A stretch of DNA of 64,000 nt from Kingdonia uniflora (Eukaryota; Streptophyta; Magnoliopsida; Ranunculales; Circaeasteraceae). Below, piece after piece: positions 10,868 to 20,906 of the stretch (the first letter of the stretch is position 1; each line of letters starts with the position of its first letter). The translations under genes and the position numbers were made by a program. The stretch covers positions 4,526,001 through 4,590,000 of the forward strand of contig JACGCM010001844.1 of assembly GCA_014058105.1 (NCBI GenBank). The letters are read 5' to 3'. The notes under the pieces were generated by a model. It made no database searches. It was not told where the DNA came from and saw only the letters and a program-made list of their open reading frames with translations.

Positions 10868-11092
10868 AGAAAAGTGTAGAAGAACACAACTTTGATCACT
10901 ATAAAATAGCAAACCTGGTCGTTGTAGACAAATTTGAGCGAGATTCCAGGCGAAGAAGAGCTGTGTTTTGAGTAATTGCATGAGAGAGGGAAGTTTTTAA
11001 GCTATTGTGCTTGTTCTCTCCGTCGAGTTTGATCAACTGTAAAATTGAGGAATGAAATTACAATTCCGACTAATATACCGCAAAACTGCAGC
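10868..11092 (-). repeat. Inverted duplicate, copy 2 (partner 8028-8322)
   Basis: Minus-strand copy of 8028-8322. Reading on, the minus strand continues CT-rich to 10772 and reaches a good donor, CTTAAGTAAGTTTCTC, near 10776. It therefore looks like a transcribed leader exon facing left. Confidence 0.75.
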
Positions 11093-11278
11093 AAACTGCA
11101 ACATTATATTATTTTGATTCAGTACTAATAGACCTCTATATATTCTTATTAGGTTACGGCTCAAAACAGAAGTAAGTTCGAACCAGACTTACGTATTCCA
11201 AAGCGATGATGACCTAATGGAAAGTCTATATAAATATAAAGTGTAAGTTAAATACATTTGTATAGGAAAAAAGAGTTA

Positions 11279-11738
11279 GTGCATCTCCTAAAGTGCCTCA
11301 CTACATTGGTTGAAAAAAAACAAAATCCAAGGTAGTGAGGCTCTATTTCTTCCAACCGTACCTGAATTAGATTTTTTAACAAGCGCCCAACACTTAGGCG
11401 CCCGTTTTGATTTTTTTGAAAAAAATAAAAATTTTATAAGTCCAAATTGGGCGCACGTTTTGAATTTTTTTTTTTAAATAAAATTGGGCTCCCAAGTCTC
11501 AGGCGCCCGATTTGAATTTTTATTAAAAAAAACAATTGGGCACCCAAACCTTAGGTGCCTGTTTAAAAACATAATAGACGCCCAATCGCGACTTTAAAAA
11601 CCAAGGTTGAGTCTTGGATTCCAAGACTCAGCCTTGCTTTTGGAGACTCAAATCCAAGGTAGTGAGGCACTGTTGGATGACAAAAATCATAGGTGGCACC
11701 TTGAATTCCATGGTAGTGAGGCACTTTAGGAGATGCTC
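11279..11738. mobile_element. Tourist-like (PIF/Harbinger-type) MITE
   Basis: 460-bp element with ~27-bp inverted ends: GTGCATCTCCTAAAGTGCCT (then CACTAC) on the left and, on the complement of the right end, GAGCATCTCCTAAAGTGCCT (then CACTACC). It is flanked on both sides by TTA (11276-11278 and 11739-11741), the 3-bp duplication typical of PIF/Harbinger MITEs. The interior has about four imperfect copies of a GC-rich GGCGCCC...TTTTGA unit set in A/T runs. No ORF. Confidence 0.8.
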
Positions 11739-11741
11739 TTA

Positions 11742-12061
11742 GAGATAGAAAATGGGGAAATCTAGGGTTTTGCTCTGGAGAGATTTCTTGGGTTTTCTTT
11801 CTAGGGTTTCTTGTTGGGGGTTATCTACAAGGGTAGAGGTGAGGTTGAGTGATTTCTTGAACTTTTTGTAACCCTAAGTGATAATATATTCGTCGTATTT
11901 GTCGGGGTGGTTTTGATCCTTTGGGGTTTCCACCTAATTTAAACCTTGTGTATGTGATTAATTGTTTTGGATTGAATTCTCCGTTGTTAGAGTTAGATCT
12001 TAAGTTCTTGTTAATCCTATTGTGCTTCCGTGTTGCGATTTTCCCCCTCGGTTTCCTAACA
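11742..12061 (+). repeat. Possible Ty1/copia LTR remnant
   Basis: The sequence TTTGATCCTTTGGGGTTTCC, then CACCTAATTTAAACCTTGTG and TGTGCTTCCGTG, ending in CCTAACA before the inverted arm, has the look of the 3' part of a plant copia LTR. No internal region, partner LTR or target duplication is visible, so this is only a suggestion. Confidence 0.3.
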
Positions 12062-12750
12062 ATTCCAACTCCATGGATTGAGGTGATGTGAAAAAATATA
12101 GATTGAAATACTTAATTAGAGATGAGCAAACAGAATTTGGGTCAATTTATATGAGAATTGAAACCAATAGTACCCAACTCCTTGAAACCAACACTACCCA
12201 TGAATATTATATACACAAGAATGAAAACTATAAACCCTAACCTTAATTAAGAGAAGGAGAATATGGGTTAGGGAAAACCAAGGAGAGGACTTGTGCAAAC
12301 CCAATTCGTATAAAGCAACCCCTTTTCACTCCACCAAAATCTCAATATTGGTTTATATAATCAAGTTCATCATTTTAGATCTCTAGTATAAACATAAGTA
12401 ATGAGTAATACAACAAGTTCTACAAGAAATTGAAATCGTTAAATATGAAATCGAAATTACGATAACATAAGTTCGAAGAATCGAAGATGATAACCTAAGT
12501 TCAAGAGAAGAATCAAAAACAAAAATTACCTTTGAATTTAGTACTAATTCTTCGATTCAGATCTCCTTGTCTCTCAATTGCGATTTTAATTGAGTTCTTC
12601 GATCAAGGGCTTTTTAATGTTCTCTTCTCAGAAGACGCACGTTGGTTCTCGATTGCATAGAATTTGATTTTAGAGAGCCATCGCTAGGAATGGGTTGACG
12701 ATGAAGAAGAGGAAAGAAGTTTGAGGACAAACGAAAAAAATTCATATAGA
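12062..12750 (-). repeat. Right arm of the ~0.69-kb inverted duplication
   Basis: Inverted copy of 8905-9590, with the boundary at CATGGAGTTGGAAT (complement). Small indels and substitutions throughout show that the arms have been diverging for some time. Confidence 0.85.
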
Positions 12751-12934
12751 AAGAAACTTTCCAAATGACCAACAATTACAACATCAATATATCCAACACA
12801 AATAAAAAAAAAACCCATAAATTCCTATTAGTTGCCAAATAATTAGTTTGGTTAAATCCTACTAGATAGCTCATCCAAAAAGCTAGGATTTCAAGAGAAT
12901 TCCCCGTTGAGAGAGTCACATAATTCACAATGTA

Positions 12935-13068
12935 ATGAGCATAAATAATCCCTATCGCCGAAATTCTTATATAAACTCACTCAATTTTAGCACTGCCATC
13001 GCCATTGAAGAAACCCCATTAAGTTGATGCCTAAAATTAGAAACTATATAGTGTGACTCTTCTAGATA
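12935..13068 (+). repeat. Direct repeat, copy 2
   Basis: Diverged copy of 10283-10420. Element A inserted only a few bases beyond its right end (13079). Confidence 0.85.
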
Positions 13069-13078
13069 TAGTACTAGT

Positions 13079-13761
13079 TGTGAGGGCTTATTTCTAATCC
13101 TCATATTGAGTCTGATATTCGAACTCGCGTAGCTCGAGTAATCATACAAATAACCAATCAAGGACTGAGAGCAAGAAGATCGCAATATTGACTTCCTTAC
13201 CTACAGTTCGAAGATATTGAAGCATCCAGTAACATCGCACTGCAAAAGATACTCAGATGTCCATTAACAGTTCGCATACATACGAGCATCGTTAGAGATC
13301 GTATCCTCATCAACAGTTTGAAGTTACAGCTAAGATCATCAAGAGATCCATTACAAGATCAACAATTATCAGATATTAAGACATTACAAAAGATCTCATA
13401 AAGACTCATCAAACACGGACGACCAAAATGTACATCATCAATGTATCCAACAGCCATATTATAAGACCTATAAAAAGAGACCTGGAGATCAGGATCCGGG
13501 ACGGCTATTATCATCTACAGAACTCCTAGAGAAGGTGATCCTTACCAAAGCTCAGATATCTTATCTCTTTCTCTTTGTAATAGCTAGCATCTATATAAAC
13601 ACCATTTTTTCATAAATTCTCAGGAGAGGTCGTGGTTTTTTACCCATTCAAGGGTTTTCCACGCTAAAACTCGCGTCAATTACTTTCGGTTCTCAACCTC
13701 AATTCTATATTTCAAAGGTGTAAAGCACTATTTTCGGTCTCTATGAAAATAGGCTATTACA
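13079..13761 (+). repeat. Element A 5' LTR
   Basis: Begins TGTGAGGGCTT, ends GGCTATTACA. A TATA box TATATAAA lies near 13592. Same length as the 3' copy, with scattered substitutions. The primer site TTTGGGGCCGTCTGTGGGA follows at once. Confidence 0.95.
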
Positions 13762-13839
13762 TTTGGGGCCGTCTGTGGGAATTGACGCATACACTCAGCA
13801 TTCTCCAATCCAGTTTTTACCGCATTCACTTTTGAAAGA

Positions 13840-15434
13840 TAACAAATCAAGACAAATCACACCACGTCTTACTTGACGCTACTGAAGGAGTGATAGATTT
13901 GCGAACAACTGTGCAAGCAGAAGCTGAACGACAAATAGAGTTAGAGAAACAGCTCGTCAGCATGCAGGACACAATCAGAGTGCTTCAAGCTCAAATAACA
14001 GTAAATCTGAGATAGCAGAACGTTCTGCCTGCAACCTCGAGGATATCAGTCCATGATCGTTTGGGACATCGAGGCTAAAATCTAGCACTTCCTCAAATTC
14101 AACAAGAACTAGTTCTACCTCGGAGTCACAACAATCCACCATTACCCGCTAGAGCGGTAATAGATCTGTAATAACAGGATGAGCAAAACAGAGAAAAACC
14201 TTGAGTTTCAGTCTATGACCGCATGGGAGAAGCAATATGAGAACATAATCCGCCAGAAGAACAAGCAACAAGATGAGCTATCACATCTCGGCAGTATCTC
14301 ACTCTGGAACAGGTAGACAAGCGCATCAAGGAGCTGCTAGATGCTCAAATGCTCACTGGAAGAAACAACTATACAAAATTACATAAGAGCCCGCTCACAC
14401 AAGAGTTGTTAGACGAGGAAGTACCCACCAGTTTTTATACTCCAAAGATTTAAAAATACAAGGGGGAAGATCCTGTGGAGCACCTCCAAGAATTTCAGGA
14501 TTCTTTGGGGCTGAATTCGACGTCCAACCACATCTTCTGCCGTCTCTTCCCGGCCAGTTTAAAAGGCGAACCGTTACGATGGTTTCATACACTGAATGAG
14601 GGATCTATCTCCACTTTCGAACAACTGCGCAAACTGTTTGTCAAAAACTATTTGTACAATAAAGACAAGGAGGAAAGTTTTTACTCTTTATTCAACCTCA
14701 AATAGGCACCAAATGAAAAATTAGAGACGTTTACCAGGAAATTTTTTGGACTAGCCCGAAAAATCGACAACCTCGACAAGAAAATCATAATCTCCGCCTT
14801 CACTAATGCTCTACTCGCGGATGGACGAGTCAAGGAGCACCTGGTTCTCAACAAGCCATTGACGTTGGAGGACATGATTGAGAAGGTCAACAACTTTATC
14901 AACCTTGAGCATCTTACAACTGAAAAGCCAAGACCTCAACGCATCACCCTACTAACCAAAGGCCATCCCGATGAACGAGCTCATAACAACAATAAAGACT
15001 TTGGGGGTGATAAGAAACGATTCAAATCCAATGACAATCAAGGACGCCAAGGACGAAGGAAGCCAATTCCGTGCATACCACAGTTAACAATAACTCTTGC
15101 AGACTTATACCCGCTGATACAAAAAGATGAATGTTTTAGAACTGCCAATACTCTTCCACCCATACCAGGAAAGCCATACTGCATTCACCACCAGATTCAA
15201 CATCATGACACAGAACGGTGTTTTGCACTAATATTCTTTCTCCATAATATACTTGCACAAGGTCGAATGTTGGAGTATATTGTTGACATCAAAAGTTATA
15301 AGGACGACAACTACAAAACTGACGCCAAGATCGTCCGAGTTGACGAAACAAATGAAGAAAAATACTTATATTTCATCGAGACTCAGACAATCAACAACTC
15401 TAACAGATCCAAACAGAGACGCATCAGACAATAG
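13840..15434 (+). pseudogene. gag: Element A gag
   Basis: Capsid/nucleocapsid gene with stops and frameshifts. The N-terminal coiled segment (RQIELEKQLVSMQDTIRVLQ) starts near 13900. The retrotransposon gag core lies at 14475-14960: LGLNSTSNHIFCRLFPASLK, GEPLRWFHTL, with an in-frame TAG at 14703. The C-terminal zinc-knuckle derivative CIHHQIQHHDTERC sits near 15180-15222, matching the Tat form C-x2-H...H-x4-C. It ends TAG at 15434. Confidence 0.85.
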
Positions 15435-15509
15435 CATGATCTGACAATGGTAGGTCTTTTGCCATAATCCAGCAATCGGCGAGCTGGAATTTCTTTTGAA
15501 GACTGCGAC

Positions 15510-15930
15510 ATTCATCACGTCAACTTTCCGCATCACGATGCTCTCGTCATCATGTTAAAGATGAGGAACATAGTTCTATATACGATGATGGTAGATATTG
15601 GCAGCAGCATCGAGCTAATTTTCCATAGCACAATCGACCAAATGGGCTTAACAGACAAGGTTGAACCAAGTGACATCAACGTATCTGGATTCAGCGGCTC
15701 TATAAAAGAGCGCGTGGGGAAAATCACACTTCCCATCACAACCGGACCAGTCACACTTGACGTAGTCTTTTACGTCATCAAGGCCAAATCTCGTTACTTG
15801 GGCATCATGGGGTAACCATGGGTGCATAACATAAAAGCTATTCCCTTCACATATCATCAGGCATTACGGTTCGATTGGAAAGGAGGGATTTACAAAATCA
15901 AAGGAAGCCTGAAATTAGCTCGAGCTTACG
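15510..15930 (+). pseudogene. pol: Element A aspartic protease
   Basis: Retropepsin domain that would cleave Gag-Pol. The active-site motif reads VDIGSS where D-T/S-G is expected, so the central Thr/Ser is replaced. It then runs VSGFSGSIKERVGKI and YVIKAKSRYLGIMG, and a TAA interrupts it at 15813. Confidence 0.8.
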
Positions 15931-16013
15931 ATAATTCTATTTCCACTGAAACTAAGCCAGCTACAACAACTCCTGCATAACAATTACAGCAGTCAATTCC
16001 AGCAGAACCTCAG

Positions 16014-16990
16014 TTGCCCGATATCGAACCAATAGAGTATGTCGAGATCAGTGACACGCACAAAGGAACTCACATTGGAACTCTCTTACGCACGGAGGAA
16101 CCCTCGAATCTCATACAATTCCTCACAGAGAATAGTGACGTCTTTGCATGGACGTTTCATGAAATGCTAGGGATCGATCCAGCTATAGCATGCCATAAGT
16201 TAGGGTTGAAAGATAAAACAGAATCGGTCAAACAAATGCAACAAACTCTAGTACCAAAACTGTGAGACGAAGTGAATAAAGAGATCGACAAATTGATTAA
16301 GGTCGGTTTCATTTGTAAAGCTATTTACCCGGACTGGATCTCAAACATTGTCGTAGTCCCGAAGAAGAATGGTAAAATCAGAGTCTGTGTTGATTTTATG
16401 GATCTCAACAAACACACTCTAAAAGATAGCTTCCCACTTCCAATCATTAATCACCTGCTCGATTCTACTGCAGGGCACGAACTTCTCTTAATGATGGACG
16501 TCGTATCAGGATATAATCAGATACCACTTTTTCCTGAAGATCAAGACAAGACTGCGTTCATCACTGAACAAGGTCTATATTGCTATAAAGTCATGCCCTT
16601 CGGCCTGAAAATGCCAACGCCGCCTATCAAAGATTGATGGCAAAAATGTTCAAAAACCATCTCGGTAAAACAATGGAGGTATGCTCAGCAAAAGTCTCAA
16701 GAAAGAGGACCACCTTACAGATTTGCGAACAACATTTGAGATTTTACGATCTTACAAGATGCGTTTAAATCCTGATAAATGCCAATTTAGGGTGCAATCC
16801 GAAAAGTGTTTGGGCCATCTAATAAGCAAAAGAGGCATTGAAGCCGATCCGTCAAACATATGAGCTCTCTTGGCTATGCCTTCACCAAAGACAAAGAAGA
16901 ACGTTTAGAAACTAGCTGGAAAGATTACAGCACTCAACAGATTTGTATCCAAATTATCAGACAGATGCCGACCTTTATTTAATCTGTTAA
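16014..16990 (+). pseudogene. pol: Element A reverse transcriptase, catalytic motif deleted
   Basis: Fingers and palm segments: FAWTFHEMLGIDPAIACHKL, GFICKAIYPDWISNIVVVPK, NGKIRVCVDFMDLNK, MMDVVSGYNQI, CYKVMPFGLK. A one-base frameshift follows FGLK. The strand that should carry Y-x-D-D is missing: MEV is followed at once by the bases for MLSKSLKKED (about 16680), as if ~13 bp were lost. The C-terminal part LNPDKCQFRV...CLGHLISKRGIEADP remains. Confidence 0.88.
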
Positions 16991-17082
16991 AACAGGGTAC
17001 ATCACAGGGAAAATCAAAGAAATATCCAGAGATGTAACAGACAGACAAATGCGAAGCAGCTTTCCTCGAACTCAAATGTCAT

Positions 17083-17490
17083 TTGGGCAAACCACCAGTT
17101 ATGAGCATACTGGCAGATGGAGAAGAACTCACAATGTACCTAGCTGTCACGGCTACATCTCTCAGCTCCGTTCTTCTCCGACTCGAAGAAAAGACTGAGA
17201 AACCAGTCTATTTTATCAGCAAAACTTTTACTCCCGCTGAAATGAGGTACACCAAAACCGAGAAGCTTATTCTCGCTCTCGTCTATACATCCCAGAAATT
17301 AAAGCAGTATTTCCAAGCTCATACTATTCGTATTTTGACAAACTATCCACTCTGCAAAATCTTATCCAAGCGCGAAAAATCTTGACGTATTCAGCAGTGG
17401 TCAGTACACACTTGGGGAGCACGATATACATTTCGAACCACGCCATTCCGAAAAAGGTCAAGCTGTAGCGGATTTCCTAGCAGACTTTCC
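17083..17490 (+). pseudogene. pol: Element A RNase H (gypsy type)
   Basis: Segments TMYLAVTATSLSSVLLRLEE, KPVYFISKTFTPAEMRYTKT, EKLILALVYTSQKLKQYF and ILTNYPL are the RT-linked RNase H. It ends at TGA 17385, after which another frame reads FEPRHSEKGQAVADFLADFP into the second RNase H. Confidence 0.85.
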
Positions 17491-17491
17491 A

Positions 17492-18181
17492 GTGGAGGAT
17501 CCTGATTGTGATAAAAAAATTATTGATCAGAAAGATGAGCCACTCGCAGATCAATCCGAAGATAAGTCAGATTGGGTAATAAAGAAAGGTTGGCGACTTT
17601 TGACTGACGGCTCCATCGGTCCATCCGGATCAGGGATTGGAATCGTTCTTATAACTCCCTCTAATAATCGGCTTGAAAAATTCGCTCACCTCAGTTTTGA
17701 AGCAACCAATATCGAAGCAGAATATGATGCTTTGATTCATGGCTTGGGCATGGCAATCACACTGGGAGTAGCAGAACTCTCTGTCTACACAAATTCATTA
17801 CTAATCGTCAACCATTACACAAGCGTCTATCAAACCAATAGAAGAATGGTCGACTATGCTGCTGCAGTGGTCGAACGAATGAACAAATTCCAGATAATTT
17901 CTATGGAACATTTTCCAAGGGGAGAAAATAGACATTCATATGCGCTCGCTTACCTTGCTGATGTCCTCGGATTAGAAGCTTGTTACTTAAAAGTCGACGT
18001 CATTTCTAACCCCAGTATCAATACCATCGAGTCCAACACCATTAATACTGGGGGCAACGAAGAGATCAAAGATGATTGGAGAAAGCCTTTCATTACTTAC
18101 ATCGGACCTCAAAATAAATTCGAGGGACCACTTCCTGAGGATCCTACAGAGCAGCGGAGATTAATTGACAATGCTCGATGA
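17492..18181 (+). CDS. pol: Element A second (archaeal-type) RNase H
   Basis: 229 open codons with WRLLTDGSIGPSGSGIGIVL (first Asp), NIEAEYDALIHGLGMA (Glu), VYTNSLLIVNHYTS (Asp position replaced by Asn) and ENRHSYALAYLADV (Asp expected where Ser is seen). This extra domain between RNase H and integrase is the hallmark of the Tat lineage. The linker to integrase continues WRKPFITYI. It is the longest surviving open stretch of element A's sense pol. Confidence 0.87.
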   Translation: MEDPDCDKKIIDQKDEPLADQSEDKSDWVIKKGWRLLTDGSIGPSGSGIGIVLITPSNNRLEKFAHLSFEATNIEAEYDALIHGLGMAITLGVAELSVYTNSLLIVNHYTSVYQTNRRMVDYAAAVVERMNKFQIISMEHFPRGENRHSYALAYLADVLGLEACYLKVDVISNPSINTIESNTINTGGNEEIKDDWRKPFITYIGPQNKFEGPLPEDPTEQRRLIDNAR

Positions 18182-19291
18182 TACGTTGTTCAGGACAATC
18201 TCCTATACAAAATTTCGGTCACTGGTCCCTACCTCCTTTGTCTATCTGACAAAGAAGTACAATAATTCTTACACAATCTACATGAAGGCACGTGCGGATC
18301 CCATGTAGCAGAACGATCTCTTACAAACAGAGCTTTAACTCAAGGAATGGTTTGGCCTAAGATAAAAGCATAGGCAATCGAATATGCCCGTAAGTGTGCC
18401 ACTTGTCAGCGGCACAGACCTAAAATTCGAGCTCCAACACTTGAACTGCATTTAAGCCAAGTCACTTGGCCATTCAGACGATGGGCTCTCGATCTCGTAG
18501 GAGAGTTTCCTACAATACCAGGAAAACGAAAACATTTATTGGTCGCTACATATTACTTCACTAAATGGGTAGAAGCAGTTCCGTTGTGCCGAACCCGAGA
18601 AGACAAAGTCATCAGATTTATCTGGGAGAACATTATTATCTGATTTGGCAGACCACATCTCATCCGAATTGATAATGGACCACAGTTCGTTGTCTCCAAT
18701 ATCGTTGTATTCCTCAATGAGCGCAATATCATTCATTCCCCATCCAATCCTTATTACCCACAGGGAAATAGACAAGCTGAGATTACTAATCGAACTATTA
18801 TGGATGGCATCAAGAAGCGTTTAGACGACAAAAAGGGGAACTGGGTGAACGAGTTACCACACATACTTTGGGCCTACCGAACAACTCTTAGAACCGCAAC
18901 AGACTGCACTCCATTCTTACTGGCTTACTAGACTGAAGCCATCATTCCCACTCAGTATCACCACCCGATACATGATCACGAGATGACAGATGAAGAAAAC
19001 AAATTTTAGATCGCATGCAATCTGAATTTGATCGAAGAAATACATGACAAATCTATTGTTAATCTGGGAAGATATCAACTTGCTTTATTCCAGTCATATA
19101 ACAAACGTGTCCAACACAGAGAATTCAAAGTTAAAGACCTCGTTCTCAGAGAAATCCTATCACATCGTAAAATACCTAATACTGGAAAGTTAGCAGACAA
19201 TTGGGAAGGTCCTTTTATCATAACTTGTACAAGTGGTTTAGGATCCTACGATCTCAGCACATATGAAGGTGTACCTATACCAAATCCATGA
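18182..19291 (+). pseudogene. pol: Element A integrase
   Basis: Zinc-binding H-H-C-C (HEGTCGSH...CATC), then the DDE core RWALDLVGEFPTIPG, IDNGPQFV and GNRQAEITNR, so Asp, Asp and Glu are all kept. The C-terminal part has LADNWEGPFII and ends VPIPNP. Five in-frame stops (after EVQ, KA, III, LLAY and NKF) make it non-functional. Confidence 0.88.
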
Positions 19292-19439
19292 AATACCCAT
19301 CGACTGAAGCTGTATCAAAGATAAACATGCTGTAATATCCAATATTATGCAATAAAGTACTTTTTCATCATCATTTTGCAAGTTTACTCAATTCAAGCAT
19401 TTCTACTATCTCTGTTTATCCTGGAGAATAACTATAACA

Positions 19440-20765
19440 TAGCTGTTCAGATAAACTCGCTCTCCGAGGGTCTCTTATTAAGTCAATCAATTCAATCTGG
19501 CAGGGATGCACCATACAACCATTCAATATTCTAGATGACTCAGTACGGTCACTTATTGATACGCTCAATTCGACCTGTGACTGAGACCTATAACATAGTT
19601 GTTCAAATAAACTCGCTCATCAAGGGTCGCTTATTAAGTCAATCAATTCGATCTGGCAGAGATGCACCATACAGCCATTCAATATTCTAGATGTCTCGGT
19701 ACGGTCGCTTATTGATACGCTCGATTCGACCTGTGACTGAGACCTACAACACAGCTGTTCAAATAAACTCGCTCTCCAAGGGTTGCTTATTGAGTCAATC
19801 AATTCGATCTGGCAGAGATCCACCACACAACTATTCAATATTCTAGATATCTCAGTACGATCGCTTATTGATACGCTCAATTCGACCTGTGACTGAGACC
19901 TACAACATAGTTATCCAAATATACACGCTCTCCTAGGGCCGCTTATTGAGTTAATCAATTCGGTCTGGCAGAGATGCAATATACAGCTATGCCATATTCA
20001 ATACATCTCATTATAGTCGCTTATTGATATGCTCAATTCGACCAGTAACTGAGACCTACTACATAACAATCCAAATATCCACGCTCTCCGAGGGCTACTT
20101 ATTGAGTCAATCAATTCGATCTGGCAGAGACTCACCATACAGCTATTCAATATTCTAGATGTCTCAGTACGATCGCTTATTGATACGCTCAATTCGGCAT
20201 GTGACAGAGACCTACAACATAGCTATCCAAATATACACGCTCTCCGAGGGTCGCTTATTGAGTCAATCAATTCGGTCTGGCAAAGATGCACTATACAGCT
20301 ATGCCATATTCAATACATCTCATTACAGTCGCTTATTGATACACTCAATTCGACCAGTAACTGAGACCTACATAGATATCCAAATATCCACGCTCTCCGA
20401 GGGTCGCTTATTGAGTCAATCAATTCGATCTGGCAGAGATGCACCATACAACTATTCAATATTCTAGATGTCTCAGTACGATCGCTTATTGATACGCTCA
20501 ATTTGACCTGTGACTGAGACCTACAATATAGCTATCCAAATATACATGCTCTCCAAGGGCCGCTTATTGAGTCAATCAATTCAGTCTGACAGAGATGTAC
20601 TATACAGCTATGCCATATTCAATACATCTCATTACAGTCTCTTATTGATACGCTCAATTCGACCAGTAACTGAGACCTACTACATAGCTATCCAAATATC
20701 CACGCTCTCCGAGGATCGCTTATTGAGTCAATCAATTCGATCTGGCAAAGATGCACTATTCAGCT
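19440..20765 (+). repeat. Element A tandem repeats, ~156 bp x about 9
   Basis: CGCTTATTGAGTCAATCAATTC-type blocks recur near 19470, 19628, 19785, 19943, 20098, 20254, 20406, 20562 and 20717. Each ~156-bp unit has two related halves, one CGCTTATTGAGTCAATCAATTC and the other CGCTTATTGATACGCTCAATTC. From about 19980 units alternate between a form with ATTCTAGATGTCTCAGTACG and one with CCATATTCAATACATCTCAT, a dimeric higher-order pattern. ORFs seen here on both strands are by-products of the repeat. Confidence 0.93.
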
Positions 20766-20906
20766 ACGCCATTACATGCTTCACCCAATTCAACAATTCA
20801 TGGAGAAAACAAAAACAAAAACATTCGTTTACTCAACGTTTGCCATTTTTTTTTCTACAGTAACAAACATATTTACACTCTGTCTAATTACAGTTAACTA
20901 TTATTC

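Noticed and set aside
19620..20863. Plus and minus ORFs of 60-117 codons across this stretch
   Set aside because: They repeat the same peptide because the DNA is a 156-bp tandem array; no support as genes.
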